Of a stretch of 64,000 nucleotides of DNA, positions 55,390-62,800 are shown in pieces. Origin of the DNA: DASYQD01 sp963846495 (GTDB lineage Bacteria > Acidobacteriota > Thermoanaerobaculia > Multivoradales > JAIOJS01); NCBI GenBank assembly GCA_963846495.1, contig CAWJWP010000017.1, forward strand, positions 62,001 to 126,000. Direction: 5' to 3'. The notes beneath the pieces were generated by a model. That model worked only from the letters and a program-made list of their open reading frames with translations. It had not been told where the DNA came from and searched no databases. Positions within the stretch are counted from its first letter, which is position 1. Each line of letters begins with the position of its first letter. The position numbers and the translations under genes were made by a program.

Positions 55390-55415
55390 AAAACGGTCCC
55401 CCGCGTCCGTCTAAT
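55390..55415 (+). promoter_or_regulatory. Conserved promoter-like element, copy 2
   Basis: AAAACG-N6-CGCGTCCGTCTAAT, identical in both blocks and spacing to 49190-49215. It points rightwards into invertible segment 2 and lies outside that segment, as expected for the fixed promoter of an inversion switch. It also lies in the divergent region upstream of the recombinase. Confidence 0.55.
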
Positions 55416-55524
55416 CAGGTGTTCGGGGAGGCAGGCCGCTCGGAGGACGTGTGTCCCCGGCCGGGAAAGGGCGAGAGCCTCCCGCCACCGAGGAGTATCA
55501 GGTGCCGCCGTCTAGTAGACTGCC

Positions 55525-55543
55525 CGATAACTCGGAATTATCG
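55525..55543 (+). other. Recombination-like site 3 (CGATAACTCGGAATTATCG)
   Basis: Same arms as sites 1 and 2 but spacer CTCGGAA. It is read in frame as ITRNYR within the open frame that leads into the aminotransferase sequence. Confidence 0.8.
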
Positions 55544-55544
55544 C

Positions 55545-56625
55545 TTTGAACCGACGGCCCGCGCAGCCCTGATCGCCCGACATCGCGCACTCGAGGATCT
55601 GCTCGAGCCGAAGCGGGAGCGGTTTCTCTCCGATTGGAGCTGCGCCAACCCATTCGCGGAAGGTCTACTCGGAGAAGATCTCTCCCGTCAGGCGCTTGCG
55701 ACTGAACGCAGCGACAGCTATATCTACTTCGACCAAGAGACGTCCTTGCTCGACGCGGTTCGGCGGTTCCACCTCGACATGGAGGGTCTCGCTATCGGCC
55801 GCAGCAACGTCCTTGCCGGGCCAGGATCTAGCTCGTTTCTTGCGACGGTCGCCATCTGGCTTAGACGTGCCGGCTATGACGACGTCTACTACGTTCCTCC
55901 CTCTAACACTTCCAAGCTAGAGGCATGGAGATAACGCGAAGCCGGTGTCGACTTCGACGGGCATTCGAACCAGGGTTCGCGCTCGCGCTGCCGCAACGAC
56001 ACGGCGTCTTGATGCTTTGCGATCCGGTCTGGTACCAGGGAGGCGACTGACGGAGCCGCAGATTGCCGAGCTTGGCGCATGGCAGCGTGCGACCCGGTCG
56101 CTGATCTTCGTAGACGGATCCTTTCAGTACATGCAATGGGATGGATCCAGGGTGGAGAGGACGAGCGCTCTCGACCCGAATCTGACGTTCCGACTCGTGT
56201 GCCCGGCGAAAGCGTTGGCAGTACCGACCTTCCGTTTCGCGTATCTACTACATCCACAGGATGCTCACGCCGAACTAACCTTCCTCTACGAGAGCGTTGT
56301 CGGCGGTGCGAACGCTTCAGATCTGGCCTTCGCCCACCGAGCAATGCACGTGCTGAACAGCGAATCCGCCAATCGAGATCTCACGCGCTTTCTGAAGCGG
56401 ATCTACGACGCTCTCGTCTCGCGAAACATCATCAGGACGACCGTCCCACCAGAGTGTGGCTACTTCGCCTTCGCGGCGTTGGCCAAGCAGCCGGACGACC
56501 TCATCACCATGGACGGTAGCTACTTCGAGGTGCAGGGCTTCGAGGGCTACTGCCGTATCAACCTAATGGCCGCCCGCCGCATCTACGAAGTGGAGCTAGC
56601 CGGGGCGCTCGGCGACGCTAGCTGA
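55545..56625 (+). pseudogene. PLP-dependent aminotransferase class I/II-like, broken by several frameshifts
   Basis: Pieces in three frames add up to one fold-type I aminotransferase. Frame 1 (to about 55930) gives ALIARHRALEDLLEPKRERFLSDWS, FHLDMEGLAIGRSNVLAGPGSSSFLATVAIWLRRAGYDDVYYVPP. A second frame (about 55964-56045) gives FEPGFALALPQRHGVLMLCDPVWYQGG. The third (about 56040-56625) gives LTEPQIAELGAWQ, SLIFVDGSFQYMQW (PLP Asp region), LVCPAKALAVPTFRFAYLL (Schiff-base Lys in CPAK) and a normal C-terminus. At least two missing bases, possibly with an internal TAA at 55932, break it. No good start follows site 3; in-frame GTGs at 55419 and 55449 lie outside the segment. Confidence 0.7.
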
Positions 56626-57200
56626 TAGGGCTGTGTTGCCTCGATCTGTAGCAGATCCCGTAAATGCGGCCGGCCAGTGAGCCTCTGAGCAAGCTCTGCT
56701 GCCCCGAGCTCGAATATGAGCCCCGTTCGCTGATGCGGCTGCAAGTAGACCATCCCTAAGCTTCTGCAGAGCCCCACACCTTCAGGTGTGAATGCATTGG
56801 CGCAGATGCGTCGCGGCCAAATCCCCGCCGCGGCGTACTCTTCCAGTCGATCCAGCAAAGATTCGACCAGCAAACGGTTCGCCTTGAAGCCTCGAAATGC
56901 GCGGTCCACGACGAAAATGATGAAGTACAGATCCAAGGGACCCGCACAGCAAGGGATCACAACATTGTCTAAAGTGATCTCAGCATCCTCCAGATGCCCA
57001 CGCCGGGCTCGCTCGTATAAATCGCTCGATAGTGCTTCGAAGTGCCAGTAACCGACGATCTGTCCCGAGGTGTCCATTAGAAAGCTGTAGCCCTCGGGAT
57101 TGCATTCGGCGATCGGCAACCACTGAGCAACTTCGCCAGCTGACCGCGCGTCAAGCCCGCCAACGTTCGAGTAGTCGAGCTCTTCGACACGCGTCATCAC
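56583..57200 (-). CDS. GNAT-like acetyltransferase-fold protein
   Basis: A 205-residue protein with GNAT-like layout: EGYSFLMDTSGQIVGYWHFEAL (beta2-beta3), LDLYFIIFVVDRAFRGFKANRLLVESLLDRLEEYAAAG (beta4 plus acetyl-CoA pyrophosphate-loop helix) and FTPEGVGLCRSLGMVYLQPHQRTGLIFEL at the end. The Q/RxxGxG loop is degenerate (RGFKAN), so activity is uncertain. ATG 57200 overlaps the CHAT gene stop by 4 bp, so both are translated from one message. Its 3' end overlaps the aminotransferase remnant by 43 bp. Confidence 0.65.
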   Translation of the reverse strand: MMTRVEELDYSNVGGLDARSAGEVAQWLPIAECNPEGYSFLMDTSGQIVGYWHFEALSSDLYERARRGHLEDAEITLDNVVIPCCAGPLDLYFIIFVVDRAFRGFKANRLLVESLLDRLEEYAAAGIWPRRICANAFTPEGVGLCRSLGMVYLQPHQRTGLIFELGAAELAQRLTGRPHLRDLLQIEATQPYQLASPSAPASSTS

Positions 57201-57892
57201 CTCTTAAGGGACCAGCCGCTTCCCAGGAGATCGCTAAGGCCTCGAACGGCGACCTTATCGATGCCTGACCGAGTCGCCGAGATCGTCCTGGCGACCTCCG
57301 GCTCGTAAGAAGTTACTGCGCTAGCGCCCGCTTCGCGTGTCGTAAGGACAGGCGTTCGCTCCCCGTGGAGCCCCGCGAGGTCGATCGCATTGCAGCCGAA
57401 CTCGAATGCCCGAGAGTATGGCTCGCCGGCTGAGACGGCGTCGTAGAACCCGACCGCGAACTCGATTGCGGCATCGTCGTGGATCTCTCGGCTCATCCCG
57501 ATTACGTAGTCGACGTGGCGCGCGATCGCGCGAGCCTGGCTCTCTGAGAGGCAGGCGTTGAGCACGACGCACTTGACGTGCTGTGAGAACAACGCGAATA
57601 GGTTGGCGATCGCCCGGCTCGAGACCAGGTGACTTGCTCCGTGATCATCCTCGAAGACTAACCCTTCCTCTCCGCTCCCATGACCGCAGAAGTGGACAAT
57701 CGTCGGCCTGTGCTCGAGCAGCGCCCGGCGGATGTCCCTTGCCCGAACCGCCCAATCCTGGCGGATCGAGAAGCCCTTGCGGGGGGCGCGGAGAAGTCCC
57801 TGTTGTATCTCGCGGACTTCTTGATCGAGCCGTAACGCTGGTGTATCCCGTGGATTCGCCGCGAGCACCAGCACACTGGTCTTGCCGCTCAT
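57197..57892 (-). CDS. CHAT-domain (caspase-like) protein
   Basis: A 231-residue protein made of a single CHAT domain: KTSVLVLAANPRDTPALRLDQEVREIQQGL at the N-terminus, catalytic His in TIVHFCGHGSGEEGLVFEDD, and catalytic Cys in KCVVLNACLSESQARAIARHVDYVIGMSREIHDDAAIEFAVGFYDAV. CHAT proteases act in bacterial defence and regulated cell death. ATG 57892 follows GAGGAGC and starts at the conserved strand. The frame stays open upstream through site 4 (ITRNYRPAEPGSPRGA), so a longer fusion made by translation across the site is possible. Confidence 0.85.
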   Translation of the reverse strand: MSGKTSVLVLAANPRDTPALRLDQEVREIQQGLLRAPRKGFSIRQDWAVRARDIRRALLEHRPTIVHFCGHGSGEEGLVFEDDHGASHLVSSRAIANLFALFSQHVKCVVLNACLSESQARAIARHVDYVIGMSREIHDDAAIEFAVGFYDAVSAGEPYSRAFEFGCNAIDLAGLHGERTPVLTTREAGASAVTSYEPEVARTISATRSGIDKVAVRGLSDLLGSGWSLKR

Positions 57893-57923
57893 TGCTCCTC
57901 GAGGACTACCCGGTTCAGCAGGT

Positions 57924-57942
57924 CGATAATTCCGAGTTATCA
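57924..57942 (-). other. Recombination-like site 4 (tGATAACTCGGAATTATCG)
   Basis: Inverted relative to site 3 and identical in 18 of 19 positions, with the same spacer. Just outside, forward TTCCGAGTT-ATC-AACTCGGAA (57930-57950) forms an extra 9-bp inverted repeat. Confidence 0.75.
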
Positions 57943-58244
57943 ACTCGGAACTGTGCGCAAGCGGCGCCAGCAGTGAGGCATACCGATGCTTCTGCCAGGT
58001 ACTCAGCTGGCGTTCAGAATCGTCGACGCTGCAGAAGGAGCCAGACCTCCTTCACGCGCTCCGTATGCGCCTCAGTTCGCCAAGCGACGCGCGCCTTTGC
58101 GAGGCGTTACCCCGGCTTGGGCGCCACGACGAGCGCCAGAAGAGGCTGTCCCTTGGCGTCCCGGGGATGTCATCAACCCGTGCGCAGCACGGGGTGAGAG
58201 CCCTGTGGCATCCTAAGTAGTTTATCTACAGTGACTTAGAAGAC

Positions 58245-58321
58245 TGGTCGGGGCGAGAGGATTTGAACCTCCGGCCTCACGGTCCCGAACCGTGCGCTCT
58301 ACCAAGCTGAGCTACGCCCCG
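58245..58321 (-). tRNA. tRNA-Pro (anticodon CGG)
   Basis: A full cloverleaf on the minus strand: acceptor CGGGGCG/CGCCCCG, D-arm GCTCAGCTTGGTAGAGC, anticodon arm CACGG-TTCGGGA-CCGTG (CGG), TpsiC arm GGAGGTTCAAATCCTC, discriminator A and an encoded CCA. It borders the accessory island, whose left part lies 3' of it. The 299-bp gap 57946-58244 contains only a palindrome CTAAGT...ACTTAG (58213-58239) and nothing else recognisable. Confidence 0.95.
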
Positions 58322-58435
58322 GAAAAGATGCCGCAGAACGACTCGCACCGCCGCGGGCGGCGCAAGGCTGCGAAGGATACAGGCGGGGTGGGGGGCGGTC
58401 AAGCGAGGAGGCGGCGGCGCTAGACTGCCGCGCAC

Positions 58436-59728
58436 ATGATCCCCGCGGCCCTGTGGGAGCGCGTGGAAGCGCGACTTGTCGCCGTGCAGCCGATCGCCCT
58501 CGCCGCCGAGCTGATCCGGCGGCCGAGCCATCCGGGAATCGCGCGGCAGGAGGAGGCGGTCGTGCGTTGCCTCGGCGATTGGCTCGCCGCGCGAGGCATC
58601 GCCGCGCGTGTCGAAGAGGTGGCGTCGGGGCGGCCGAATCTCGTGGCTCGCGTTGGGCGGGTTGACGCCGATGCGCCGACGATTCTCTTCTGCGGCCACA
58701 CTGACACGGTGCCGCTCAACGACGGCGATGCGGGCCATGGTTTCAGCGGCGAGGTGCGCGATGGGCGCCTGCTCGGGCGCGGCGCGGCGGACATGAAGGG
58801 GCCGCTGGCGGCGATGGCCGCGGCGCTGGTCGCGCTCGACGGCACGCTCGAGGAGCTCGGCGGCGCCGCGACGCTGGCTGCGGTCGTCGACGAAGAGATG
58901 GAGAGCCTCGGCGCCGAAGCGCTGGTGCGCTCGGGGCTGCGAGCCGACGGTGCGGTGGTTGGCGAGCCGACCGGCAACCGCGTTGCGCTCGGGCATCGTG
59001 GTCTCGAGTGGCTAGCGATCGACTTCGCGGGACGCGCGGCGCACGGCGGCACGCCCGAGCGCGGCGTCAACGCCATCGTCGCGGCGGCGCGGTTCGTGGC
59101 GCTCGTGGAGCAGCGTCTCACCGCGGCGTTCGCGGCGCGGCGCCATCCGCTGCTGGGGCCGCCGACGCTCAACTTTGGCACCGTCCGCGGCGGTGACCAG
59201 CCGTCGACCGTCGCTGCTTCGTGCACTCTCACGATGGACCGCCGCTCGGTTCTCGGCGAGTCCTACGCGTCGATGAGCGCCGAGCTCACCGAGCTGCTCG
59301 CGGAGATCGAGGCCGAGGTGCCGGGTCTGCGCACGACGCTGCGGCGGGTCGAGGGCGGCATGGCGACGCTCGAGCACTGCGCGTTGCTCACCGCCGAAGA
59401 CACGCCGCTGGCCCGCGCCGCCTTCGCAGCGCGACGTCACGTGCTCGGCGCCGGCGCGACCGCAGCCGACGAGCCGATCGCCTTCCCCGCGTGGACCGAC
59501 GGCGCCCTGCTCGCCTCGTTCGCCGGCATCCCCACCATCGTCCTCGGTCCCGGCGACCTCGCCGACGCTCATTCGCCGCGCGAGTCGATCGCCGTCGCCG
59601 AGCTCGAGACCGGTGCGCGTATCTATGCCGCGCTGGCGCTCGAGCTCCTAGGCGCCGCCAGCACCGCACGCGACGAGAGCGACAGTGCCGGCGTCGCACG
59701 CGCGAGCACCGCAGGCGCAGACGGCTGA
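58436..59728 (+). CDS. M20-family metallopeptidase (ArgE/DapE-like deacylase)
   Basis: A 430-residue zinc amidohydrolase. It has the dizinc motifs LFCGHTDTVPLND (His/Asp), GRGAADMKGPLAAMAAAL (bridging Asp), VVDEEMESLGAEAL (Glu-Glu), and the late His in LADAHSPRESIAVAEL. The dimerisation/lid domain has HRGLEWLAIDFAGRAAHGGTPERGVNAI. It is likely a succinyl-diaminopimelate desuccinylase, acetylornithine deacetylase or peptidase; the exact substrate cannot be assigned. It lies 13 bp before the transporter gene, forming an operon. Confidence 0.88.
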   Translation: MIPAALWERVEARLVAVQPIALAAELIRRPSHPGIARQEEAVVRCLGDWLAARGIAARVEEVASGRPNLVARVGRVDADAPTILFCGHTDTVPLNDGDAGHGFSGEVRDGRLLGRGAADMKGPLAAMAAALVALDGTLEELGGAATLAAVVDEEMESLGAEALVRSGLRADGAVVGEPTGNRVALGHRGLEWLAIDFAGRAAHGGTPERGVNAIVAAARFVALVEQRLTAAFAARRHPLLGPPTLNFGTVRGGDQPSTVAASCTLTMDRRSVLGESYASMSAELTELLAEIEAEVPGLRTTLRRVEGGMATLEHCALLTAEDTPLARAAFAARRHVLGAGATAADEPIAFPAWTDGALLASFAGIPTIVLGPGDLADAHSPRESIAVAELETGARIYAALALELLGAASTARDESDSAGVARASTAGADG

Positions 59729-59741
59729 AGAGCGGCGCAGC

Positions 59742-61193
59742 GTGGCCCTCAAACTCCCCCACACCTACGTGCTCCTCTTCGCGCTGGTGCTCGCGGCAGC
59801 CGCGCTCACTTGGTTCGTGCCGGCAGGCGAGTACCAGCGCCGCGAGGAACGCGGGCGGGTGCTGGTCGATCCCGGCACTTACCACACGGTTCCCGCGCGT
59901 CCCGCCGGTGCGCGCGAGGTGCTGCTCGCTTGGCCGCGTGGCCTCGAGGCGACGGCATCGATCGTCTTCTACCTGCTGCTGATCGGCGGCGCTTTCGGCG
60001 TCATCCAGGCCACCGGCGCGCTCGATGCCGGCATCGCCGCGCTGGTGCGCCGCGCCGGCGGCCGCGGCGAGGCCGTCATCCCGCTCCTCGTCGTGCTCTT
60101 CTCGCTCGCCGGCGGCACCATCGGTCTCGCCGAGGAGGCGCTCGCCATCCTGCCGGCGCTCGTCGTGCTGGTGAGGCGGCTCGGCTACGACGACCTGCTG
60201 GCCGGCGTCATCGGCCTCGCCGGCGCGGCGGCCGGGTTCTCGGCCGCGTTCGTCAATCCGTTCACGGTCGGCGTCGGTCAGGCGATCGCTGGGCTGCCGC
60301 TGTTCTCGGGATTGGGTTTTCGGCTCGTCGTGTGGTGCGTCGTCACGCTGGTGACGACGATCTGGATCGCTCGCGCGGCGCGCCGACTCAAGCTGCCCGC
60401 TACAGCAGAGCCCTCGGGCCAGCCATCCGAGGAGACGACCGCGGCACCACCAGGTCCATGGCCCGCGCCACCCGCATCACTCCCTACTCCATCACCGCAA
60501 GCCTCGCCAACCGCGCCGCCCGTCGATGCCGACAGCACGCGAGTGTCGCTCCGTCACCGAGCGGTACTCGCGGCCTTCCTCGCCGCCATCGCGCTGCTCA
60601 CCGTCGGCGCCTTGCGCTGGAGCTGGGGCCTGCTCGAGCTGTCCGGCCTCTTCATCGCCACCGCGATCGTCGCCGGCCTCGTCGCCGGCCTGGGAGCCGA
60701 TCGCACCGCCGAGAGCTTCGTCGCCGGCGCTTCGGGCTTCGCCGGCGCCGCGCTCGTCGTCGGGCTCGCCCGCGGCGTGCTCGTCATCTTCGACGGCGCC
60801 CGCGTCACCGACACCATCCTCCACTCGCTCGTCGGCCTGGTGCGCGAGCTGCCGACGGCGATCGCCGTCGTCGGCATCTACGCCGTGCAGGTCCTGCTCT
60901 CCTACGTCGTGCCGTCGGGGAGCGGGCAGGCGGCGCTCTCGCTGCCCATCCTCGCTCCCCTCGGCGACCTCGTCGGCGTCACCCGCCAGACCAGCGTGCT
61001 CGCCTACCAGTTCGGCGACGGCTTCTCCAACGTCTTCACCCCGACCCAGGGCTACTTCATGGCCGGGCTGGCCATGCTGCGCGTGCCCTGGACGCGCTGG
61101 GTCAAGTTCCTGTGGCCGCTGCAGCTGATCTGGCTCGCGCTGGGGTTGACCTTCCTCCTCGTCGCGCACTCGATGCGATGGGGTCCCTTCTGA
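59742..61193 (+). CDS. YfcC family (DcuC-superfamily) membrane carrier
   Basis: A 483-residue polytopic protein with about 12 helices. It starts LKLPHTYVLLFALVLAAAALTWFVPAGEYQR, a hallmark of the YfcC/ArcD-like group, and has IVFYLLLIGGAFGVIQATGALDAGI, GGTIGLAEEALAILPALVVL and VVPSGSGQAALSLPILAPLGDLVGVTRQTSVLAYQFGDGFSNVFTPTQGYFMAGLAML. A Pro-rich linker of about 50 residues (226-275) separates the two halves. The substrates of YfcC proteins are poorly known; coupling with an M20 peptidase suggests uptake of peptides or amino-acid derivatives. Confidence 0.87.
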   Translation: MALKLPHTYVLLFALVLAAAALTWFVPAGEYQRREERGRVLVDPGTYHTVPARPAGAREVLLAWPRGLEATASIVFYLLLIGGAFGVIQATGALDAGIAALVRRAGGRGEAVIPLLVVLFSLAGGTIGLAEEALAILPALVVLVRRLGYDDLLAGVIGLAGAAAGFSAAFVNPFTVGVGQAIAGLPLFSGLGFRLVVWCVVTLVTTIWIARAARRLKLPATAEPSGQPSEETTAAPPGPWPAPPASLPTPSPQASPTAPPVDADSTRVSLRHRAVLAAFLAAIALLTVGALRWSWGLLELSGLFIATAIVAGLVAGLGADRTAESFVAGASGFAGAALVVGLARGVLVIFDGARVTDTILHSLVGLVRELPTAIAVVGIYAVQVLLSYVVPSGSGQAALSLPILAPLGDLVGVTRQTSVLAYQFGDGFSNVFTPTQGYFMAGLAMLRVPWTRWVKFLWPLQLIWLALGLTFLLVAHSMRWGPF

Positions 61194-61215
61194 GCGCGGT
61201 TTCCTTCGTCAACCG

Positions 61216-62697
61216 TTATGGCTGCGGCTGTTGCTTCGCCGTCGCCGACTCCTCCATCCGTTTCAACAGCTGCCGCAGCTCCGCGTCGTCGAGCCACTTG
61301 GCGAAGATCGGCTCCTCGCGCACGGCATCGGCGTCGTCCCAACCGCGCTCCAATGCGAGCGCGAGCGCGCGCAAGGCCTCGCGCTTGTTGCCGAGGTGTG
61401 CCCAAGTGACCGCTCGGCGATACGGCACGTGCGGCACGTCGCGGTCGAGGGCCTCGGCGACGTCGAGCGCGAAGAGCGCGCGGCGGTGCTCGCCCTGCTC
61501 GTTCCACATCCGCGGCAGGTAGAGGCCGGCCTGGATGTAGACGGCATAGAGCACGCGCTCGGCGGCGCGGCGCTCGTCGGCGTGCGGGTCCTGCCGCGCG
61601 CGACGCTGCCAGTCGGGGACCTCGAGCGCCGCCAGCACGTCGGCGACCGTCTTGTCGCCCGCGACGGCAGCGGCGCGCAGCACGCCCGGTACGCGGTCGA
61701 GATAGGCGCGGTCGCGCCGCAACGCCTGCTCGCGGCGGCGCAGCTCCTCCTGAAGCGATTTGTCAGCCGCAAACTGCTTCAGCCGCTCGTCGGCGGCCGT
61801 GGTGGTATGCAGCCCGTCGAAGTCGCGGCGCAGCGCCTGCCACTCCCGCCAGGCGAGCCAGCGCTCGCCGGCGATGTCGAGCGCCCGCGCACGCTCGCGC
61901 CCTTCCGCCCACAGCGCGTCGATGAGCGCCGGATCGCGCGGGCGGCGCGTCTCGCGCATCCCCTGCAGCTCGAGCCAGGCGATACCGCGCGTCGCGAGCT
62001 CCGCCGGCGGGTACTCGTGGCTGCCAGTGAAGAGCGCGAAGTGGTTCGGCACCTTCGCCGCGGTGAGCCGCTCTTCGAGGTCGAGCAGCTCGTAATAGGC
62101 GAAGTCACCGTCGCCGACGGTGGTGAAGAACGGCATCCGCGCCTGCCCCTCCCCCGGCACCTCGCCGAGCGGAAACCCGCCGTTGAGCCCCAGCACGCCG
62201 GCGAAAGTCCCGGGCGCCGCCATCGCCGCGCTGACGACGAACCGCACCATGCCGGAGAACCCGGAGCCGTACGCGCGCCGGTCGTCGAGCGCCAGCCGCT
62301 CGTGGCTGTCGGTCCAGAGAGCACGCAAGCGCTCGAGGTTCTTCGCCGGCGGGTCGAGGTTCGACGAGTGCAGCGCGCTCACCACCACATAGCCGAACCG
62401 CTCGGCGCCGGGGCGCAGGAGCTCGGCGAGCGCGGCTCCCTGCCGGCGCGAGTCGAAGGCGTAGAGGACAGGCCAGCGACGTTCCGGCACGTAGGCGCCC
62501 GGCAGGTAGAGGGCGTACTGGTGTGACCGTTCGCCCGTCGTAAAGACGGTCGTGACGCGGCCCGGCGGCAGGATCGAGGCGCCTACAGCGTTCGGCGTCC
62601 GTACCGCTTGCGTTGTGCGAGTGGTCGCGGCCACGAGCGGCAGCGCACCCGACGATGCGGTGCACCAGACCATCACGAGCGCATGGCACGCCTTCAT
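61216..62697 (-). CDS. Secreted alpha/beta-hydrolase esterase with C-terminal helical repeat
   Basis: A 493-residue protein. Signal peptide MKACHALVMVWCTASSGALPLVA from ATG 62697; then an esterase/depolymerase-like domain with RWPVLYAFDSRRQGAALAELLRPGAERFGYVVVSALHSSN and nucleophile elbow YGSGFSGMVRFVVSAAM. FTGSHEYPPAELATRGIAWLE supplies the His region. The C-terminal 200 residues are helical with TPR-like end repeats (YRRAVTWAHLGNKREALRALALALERGWDDADAVREEPIFAKWLDDAELRQLL). The substrate is unknown. It is convergent with the carrier gene. Confidence 0.82.
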   Translation of the reverse strand: MKACHALVMVWCTASSGALPLVAATTRTTQAVRTPNAVGASILPPGRVTTVFTTGERSHQYALYLPGAYVPERRWPVLYAFDSRRQGAALAELLRPGAERFGYVVVSALHSSNLDPPAKNLERLRALWTDSHERLALDDRRAYGSGFSGMVRFVVSAAMAAPGTFAGVLGLNGGFPLGEVPGEGQARMPFFTTVGDGDFAYYELLDLEERLTAAKVPNHFALFTGSHEYPPAELATRGIAWLELQGMRETRRPRDPALIDALWAEGRERARALDIAGERWLAWREWQALRRDFDGLHTTTAADERLKQFAADKSLQEELRRREQALRRDRAYLDRVPGVLRAAAVAGDKTVADVLAALEVPDWQRRARQDPHADERRAAERVLYAVYIQAGLYLPRMWNEQGEHRRALFALDVAEALDRDVPHVPYRRAVTWAHLGNKREALRALALALERGWDDADAVREEPIFAKWLDDAELRQLLKRMEESATAKQQPQP

Positions 62698-62800
62698 GCA
62701 CCAGACACTCGACCGGTAGCCGCGACCCGTCGCCCCACGCACCCCGAAAGACTAGCCGGTCGCGGGCTTGGCCTGCATCGGCAAGCGCCCTGGGCCACAG

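Larger units (their letters stand above)
55525..57942. other. Putative invertible segment 2
   Basis: Bounded by inverted sites at 55525-55543 and 57924-57942 that share spacer CTCGGAA. It carries a rightward aminotransferase remnant and a leftward CHAT plus GNAT-like pair, which converge with a 43-bp overlap. Confidence 0.6.

Noticed and set aside
51389..57942. Interpreting the four 19-bp sites as integron attC sites
   Set aside because: They are short, lack attC stem-loop architecture and the R'/R'' GTTRRRY core, and they occur as inverted pairs and not as direct repeats after each gene; the recombinase lacks an obvious IntI-specific insertion.
58213..58239. CTAAGT...ACTTAG palindrome as the island attachment site
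   Set aside because: No second copy was found at the other end of the island, so it remains an unexplained palindrome.
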